Source: Taibaiella lutea (GTDB lineage: Bacteria > Bacteroidota > Bacteroidia > Chitinophagales > Chitinophagaceae). Taken from it: 64,000 nt of DNA. The stretch is from assembly GCF_008629695.1 (NCBI RefSeq), contig NZ_VWSH01000001.1, forward strand, positions 1,205,990-1,269,989. The letters run 5' to 3'. A program made the translations under genes and the position numbers. This document shows, one piece after another, positions 61,596 through 64,000 of the stretch. The notes beneath the pieces were generated by a model. The model did no database searches, was not told the DNA's origin, and worked only from the letters and a program-made list of their open reading frames with translations. The first letter of the stretch is position 1, and the number at the start of each line of letters is the position of its first letter.

Positions 61596-61895
61596 TTAGT
61601 TAACCGATTTGATAATTTTTTCAAGGGCATCAAGGTGGCTGCGAAAAGCTTTTTCACCGGCCTTGGTAACGGAATACAACGTATTCGTTTTTCGTCCGAT
61701 AAACCCTTTCTCAACCTTGATATATTTATGCTCCTCCAAAGTTTTCAGATGCGTGGCAAGGTTTCCGTCGGTTGCGTCTATCAATGCTTTCAGGTCATTG
61801 AAGTTAATATCTTCATTTACCATCAAAGCACTCATAATTCCGATTCTTATTCTGCTGTCAAAAACTTTGTTGAGCTGCTCTATTTCTTTCCTCAT
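61596..61895 (-). CDS. winged-helix transcriptional regulator
   Basis: A 99-residue single-domain DNA-binding protein. RIRIGIMSALMVNEDINFNDLKALIDATDGNLATHLKTLEEHKYIKVEKGFIGRKTNTLYSVTKAGEKAF shows the helix-turn-helix (NDLKALIDATDGNLATHL) and the wing (KGFIGRKTNTLYS). It matches winged-helix families such as HTH_27/DUF-type regulators found next to membrane-protein partners. Its ATG overlaps the stop of the upstream membrane protein gene by one base (TAATG). It is the best candidate to bind the two palindromes at 61562 and 62542. Confidence 0.9.
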   Translation of the reverse strand: MRKEIEQLNKVFDSRIRIGIMSALMVNEDINFNDLKALIDATDGNLATHLKTLEEHKYIKVEKGFIGRKTNTLYSVTKAGEKAFRSHLDALEKIIKSVN

Positions 61896-62533
61896 TATAA
61901 TTCATATTTACGCCACATGATAATACCATACACAATGTGTAACACACCAAATCCAAAAGCCCAAAGATACAAACCATAACCCGGCGAAATAAATAATCCT
62001 ATGCAACCTAATACCACCTCCAGCAATCCCAGATATTTAATGTCGGAAACAGTGTATTTGCTGCCGTTTATTAATGATAAACCATAGAAAATAAGGCAAC
62101 CTGAGGAAACGTATTGCCAATCACCATTGTTAATAAGTGCCAGTACGAAAACTGCCCCTGCAGCAAACGGAATGCCAAGGTTTACAATCATTTTCTTTGA
62201 AGCGCTGTTCCAGATACTTACACCTGCTTTTTTATTCTTTCTGTAGGTGAAGTAATAACCGCCTAAAAGTGCAATAACGAAAACTATTATTGCTAATGGA
62301 AGTAATTCAAGGGTTAAAGCCTGAATATCGTTTCTTGAACGTTGATGGCCTTCAATCAAATTTTGTTCGTACTCCTTTAATTGAAAATACGCAATACCGG
62401 CACCAATTAATCCAACACTGCCCGCCCAGATACCGCTCCATCCGCTCAATGACAAAAACCTTGCAGAACGTTCCATCATAGAACGTATTTCTTTCAATGT
62501 TTCAAGAGATGATTCTGTTGTATGCTCGCTCAT
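61895..62533 (-). CDS. membrane protein paired with the winged-helix regulator
   Basis: A 212-residue protein from the ATG at 62533 (MSEHTTESSLETLKEIRSMMERSARF); the long upstream frame runs through the promoter and is rejected. About five membrane helices follow, from SLSGWSGIWAGSVGLIGAGIAYF. FGYGLYLWAFGFGVLHIVYGIIMW is the C-terminal helix pair. Such proteins often precede winged-helix regulators in Bacteroidota and may act as sensor or anti-regulator, but this is inference. Coupled to the regulator gene by TAATG. Confidence 0.8.
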   Translation of the reverse strand: MSEHTTESSLETLKEIRSMMERSARFLSLSGWSGIWAGSVGLIGAGIAYFQLKEYEQNLIEGHQRSRNDIQALTLELLPLAIIVFVIALLGGYYFTYRKNKKAGVSIWNSASKKMIVNLGIPFAAGAVFVLALINNGDWQYVSSGCLIFYGLSLINGSKYTVSDIKYLGLLEVVLGCIGLFISPGYGLYLWAFGFGVLHIVYGIIMWRKYEL

Positions 62534-62541
62534 AAAAAAGG

Positions 62542-62583
62542 ACTTTGAAATACAAAGTAAATGAATGCTTTTTAAATATCCAA
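62542..62583 (-). promoter_or_regulatory. promoter with overlapping operator upstream of the membrane-protein/regulator pair
   Basis: ACTTTG-AAATA-CAAAGT at 62542-62558 is the same palindrome as at 61563-61579. On the minus strand it includes TTACTTTG as -7, with TTTG 21 bases upstream (near 62580) as -33. The operator covers the -7 and the start region, 8 nt from the start codon. Confidence 0.6.
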
Positions 62584-62618
62584 ATGTTTTTACAGAAAAT
62601 ATTATAAGACAAAAAACA

Positions 62619-64000
62619 TTAGCTGATCTTATTCCATTGCTGTACCTGCTTATTGCGGCTATGATGAATTTGTATTTGTAATGCTCTGTGCATTGGCTGC
62701 TCCAACATAGGATCATTATTCAGGATGGTTTGAGCCGCTACTTTTGTTTCTTCCATTATTTCCACATCATGTATGATGTCTGCTATCTTAAAGTCCAGTG
62801 CACCGCTTTGCCTTGTACCATAAATATCACCGGGTCCGCGCATTTTCAGATCTTCTTCTGCAATAACAAAGCCATCCGAAGTCTGCGTCATTATAGACAT
62901 ACGTTGACGGCTTTCTTTCGATATCTCAAAACCGGTCAGTAAAATACAATAACTCTTTTCACTACCACGACCAACACGTCCGCGTAGCTGATGCAATTGC
63001 GACAAACCAAAACGTTCCGAACTTTCAATAACCATAACCGAAGCATTCGGAACATTAACACCCACTTCTATGACGGTCGTAGCCACCAGAATATGCGCAT
63101 CGCCGCTTACAAAACGATGCATATTGCGTTCTTTCTCGTCTAAAGGCTGTTTGCCATGCACCATTGCTACTCTGTATTTCGGGTCAGGAAACCAGGCCTT
63201 TACTTGTTCATAACCTGCTTTCAGGCTTTCATAATCCAGCTTTTCGGATTCTTCAATAAGAGGGTAAACGATATAGATTTGCCTTCCCTTTTCAATTTCA
63301 TTTTTCAGGAATTGCATCACTTTCGGCCTGAAATTTTCACTCCTGTGAATGGTTTCAATCGGCTTTCTTCCCGGAGGCAATTCATCAATCACCGATACAT
63401 CCAGATCACCGTAAACAGTCATCGCTAAGGTACGCGGAATGGGCGTTGCAGTCATGACAAGCACATGGGGCGGATGGTCGTTTTTTGTCCAGAGTTTCGC
63501 TCTCTGCGTCACACCAAAACGATGTTGTTCATCAATAATAGCCAGACCAAGATTTTGGAATTTGACGGTATCTTCTACCAATGCATGGGTGCCGATAACA
63601 ATAGGTATAACGCCTTTTGCCAGTCCTTCCAATACTTGTTTGCGCTCTTTTCCTTTAACAGTTCCGGTAAGTATAGCAACCGGAATATGCAGCGGGGCAA
63701 GTAATTCTTTAATTCCCTGATAGTGTTGTTGGGCAAGAATTTCGGTAGGTGCCATTAAGAGCGACTGAAACCCGTTATCCCATGCCAGAAGCATAGACAT
63801 CAATGCTACCATGGTTTTCCCGCTTCCTACATCGCCCTGCACCAAGCGGTTCATCTGCTTACCGCTGAAAGTGTCCTGCCTTATTTCCTTGATGACACGC
63901 TTTTGTGCATTCGTAAGGCTGAATGGTAAATGATTATTAAAGAATTCGTTGAAATGCGCCCCCACATTAGGAAATATAAAACCAGCCTGTTGGTGATGGT
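62619..64000 (-). CDS. recG: ATP-dependent DNA helicase RecG (C-terminal part, cut by window edge)
   Basis: The C-terminal 460 codons of RecG, which regresses stalled forks and resolves branched DNA. The frame stays open to the window edge (residues HHQQAGFIFPNV precede the track-like GTG), so the wedge and N-terminal domains lie outside. Walker A is VQGDVGSGKTMVAL, then TEILAQQHYQGI, the DEQHRFGVTQR box, TATPIPRTLAMTVYGDLDVS, and HQLRGRVGRG in motif VI. The ending matches RecG length expectations. No promoter is visible in the window. Confidence 0.96.
   Translation of the reverse strand, partial: HHQQAGFIFPNVGAHFNEFFNNHLPFSLTNAQKRVIKEIRQDTFSGKQMNRLVQGDVGSGKTMVALMSMLLAWDNGFQSLLMAPTEILAQQHYQGIKELLAPLHIPVAILTGTVKGKERKQVLEGLAKGVIPIVIGTHALVEDTVKFQNLGLAIIDEQHRFGVTQRAKLWTKNDHPPHVLVMTATPIPRTLAMTVYGDLDVSVIDELPPGRKPIETIHRSENFRPKVMQFLKNEIEKGRQIYIVYPLIEESEKLDYESLKAGYEQVKAWFPDPKYRVAMVHGKQPLDEKERNMHRFVSGDAHILVATTVIEVGVNVPNASVMVIESSERFGLSQLHQLRGRVGRGSEKSYCILLTGFEISKESRQRMSIMTQTSDGFVIAEEDLKMRGPGDIYGTRQSGALDFKIADIIHDVEIMEETKVAAQTILNNDPMLEQPMHRALQIQIHHSRNKQVQQWNKIS

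Noticed and set aside
61895-62716. Longer start for the membrane protein at 62716
   Set aside because: The extension runs through the promoter and operator and back into recG; the ATG at 62533 fits.
1-64000. tRNA or rRNA genes
   Set aside because: I looked for conserved T-arm strings and rRNA blocks on both strands and saw none; a dedicated scan would be decisive.

Overview
The window reads as a chromosomal stretch of an AT-rich Bacteroidota (Bacteroidetes), most likely of the Chitinophagaceae or a close family. Supporting signs are two secreted proteins with type IX secretion C-terminal sorting domains, two carboxypeptidase-regulatory/outer-membrane beta-barrel proteins, a type III glutamine synthetase, an energy-transducer TonB, a GlxA-type regulator, and several promoters of the Bacteroidota TTTG-N19-TAnnTTTG type. 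The genus call is inference. No rRNA, tRNA, transposase, phage gene or CRISPR array was seen. Most of the window is housekeeping sequence.

Layout. 1-8.3 kb (minus): ribonucleotide reductase nrdB-nrdA (nrdA cut by the window edge), a small exported protein, a secreted trypsin-like protease, and the split proton-translocating transhydrogenase pntA1-pntA2-pntB, interrupted by a four-helix-bundle gene. 8.6-12 kb (plus): an orphan CoA-transferase B subunit and an outer-membrane beta-barrel protein. 12-21 kb: membrane protein, phosphopantetheinyl transferase, Nfu, PlsC, GcvH, PanD, a flippase-like membrane protein, heptose-1-P adenylyltransferase and a UvrD/PcrA helicase. 21-27 kb (minus): alpha/beta hydrolase, photolyase, class IV aminotransferase, AsnRS and CCA-adding enzyme. 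27.2-28.7 kb: a fluoride riboswitch controlling a CLC-type fluoride exporter. 28.7-34.7 kb: GlxA-type regulator, two SRPBCC proteins, VOC proteins, acetyltransferases and a metallophosphoesterase. 34.7-43.3 kb: glutamine synthetase III, lipoprotein, flavin reductase, MATE exporter and a second large beta-barrel protein. 43.5-48 kb (minus): TonB, HldD, a His-rich small membrane protein, an LptF/G permease and Tgt. 48.3-53.5 kb: OdhB, a T9SS multidomain protein and a DUF58 protein.

The most interesting block is 53.8-58.3 kb. A consensus promoter drives CDP-alcohol phosphatidyltransferase (fused to a DUF4833-like exported domain), a fatty-acid-hydroxylase-type protein and an Aur1-like PAP2 enzyme with an FPxAPPWY motif. 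Together these look like a module for hydroxylated, inositol-type phosphoceramide lipids. It faces a tightly coupled operon of diacylglycerol kinase, methyltransferase and a VanZ-like membrane protein. From 58.4 to 62.5 kb lies a CreD envelope locus containing a Coq4-family protein, two paralogous membrane proteins, and a winged-helix regulator with two matching operator-like palindromes. The window ends inside recG.

Terminators are unusually clear. Many are strong hairpins between convergent genes, and they helped choose the start codons. Where the longest open frame was clearly too long, the start given here is the internal one supported by family N-termini, upstream stops or terminators, or coupling to the previous stop codon.
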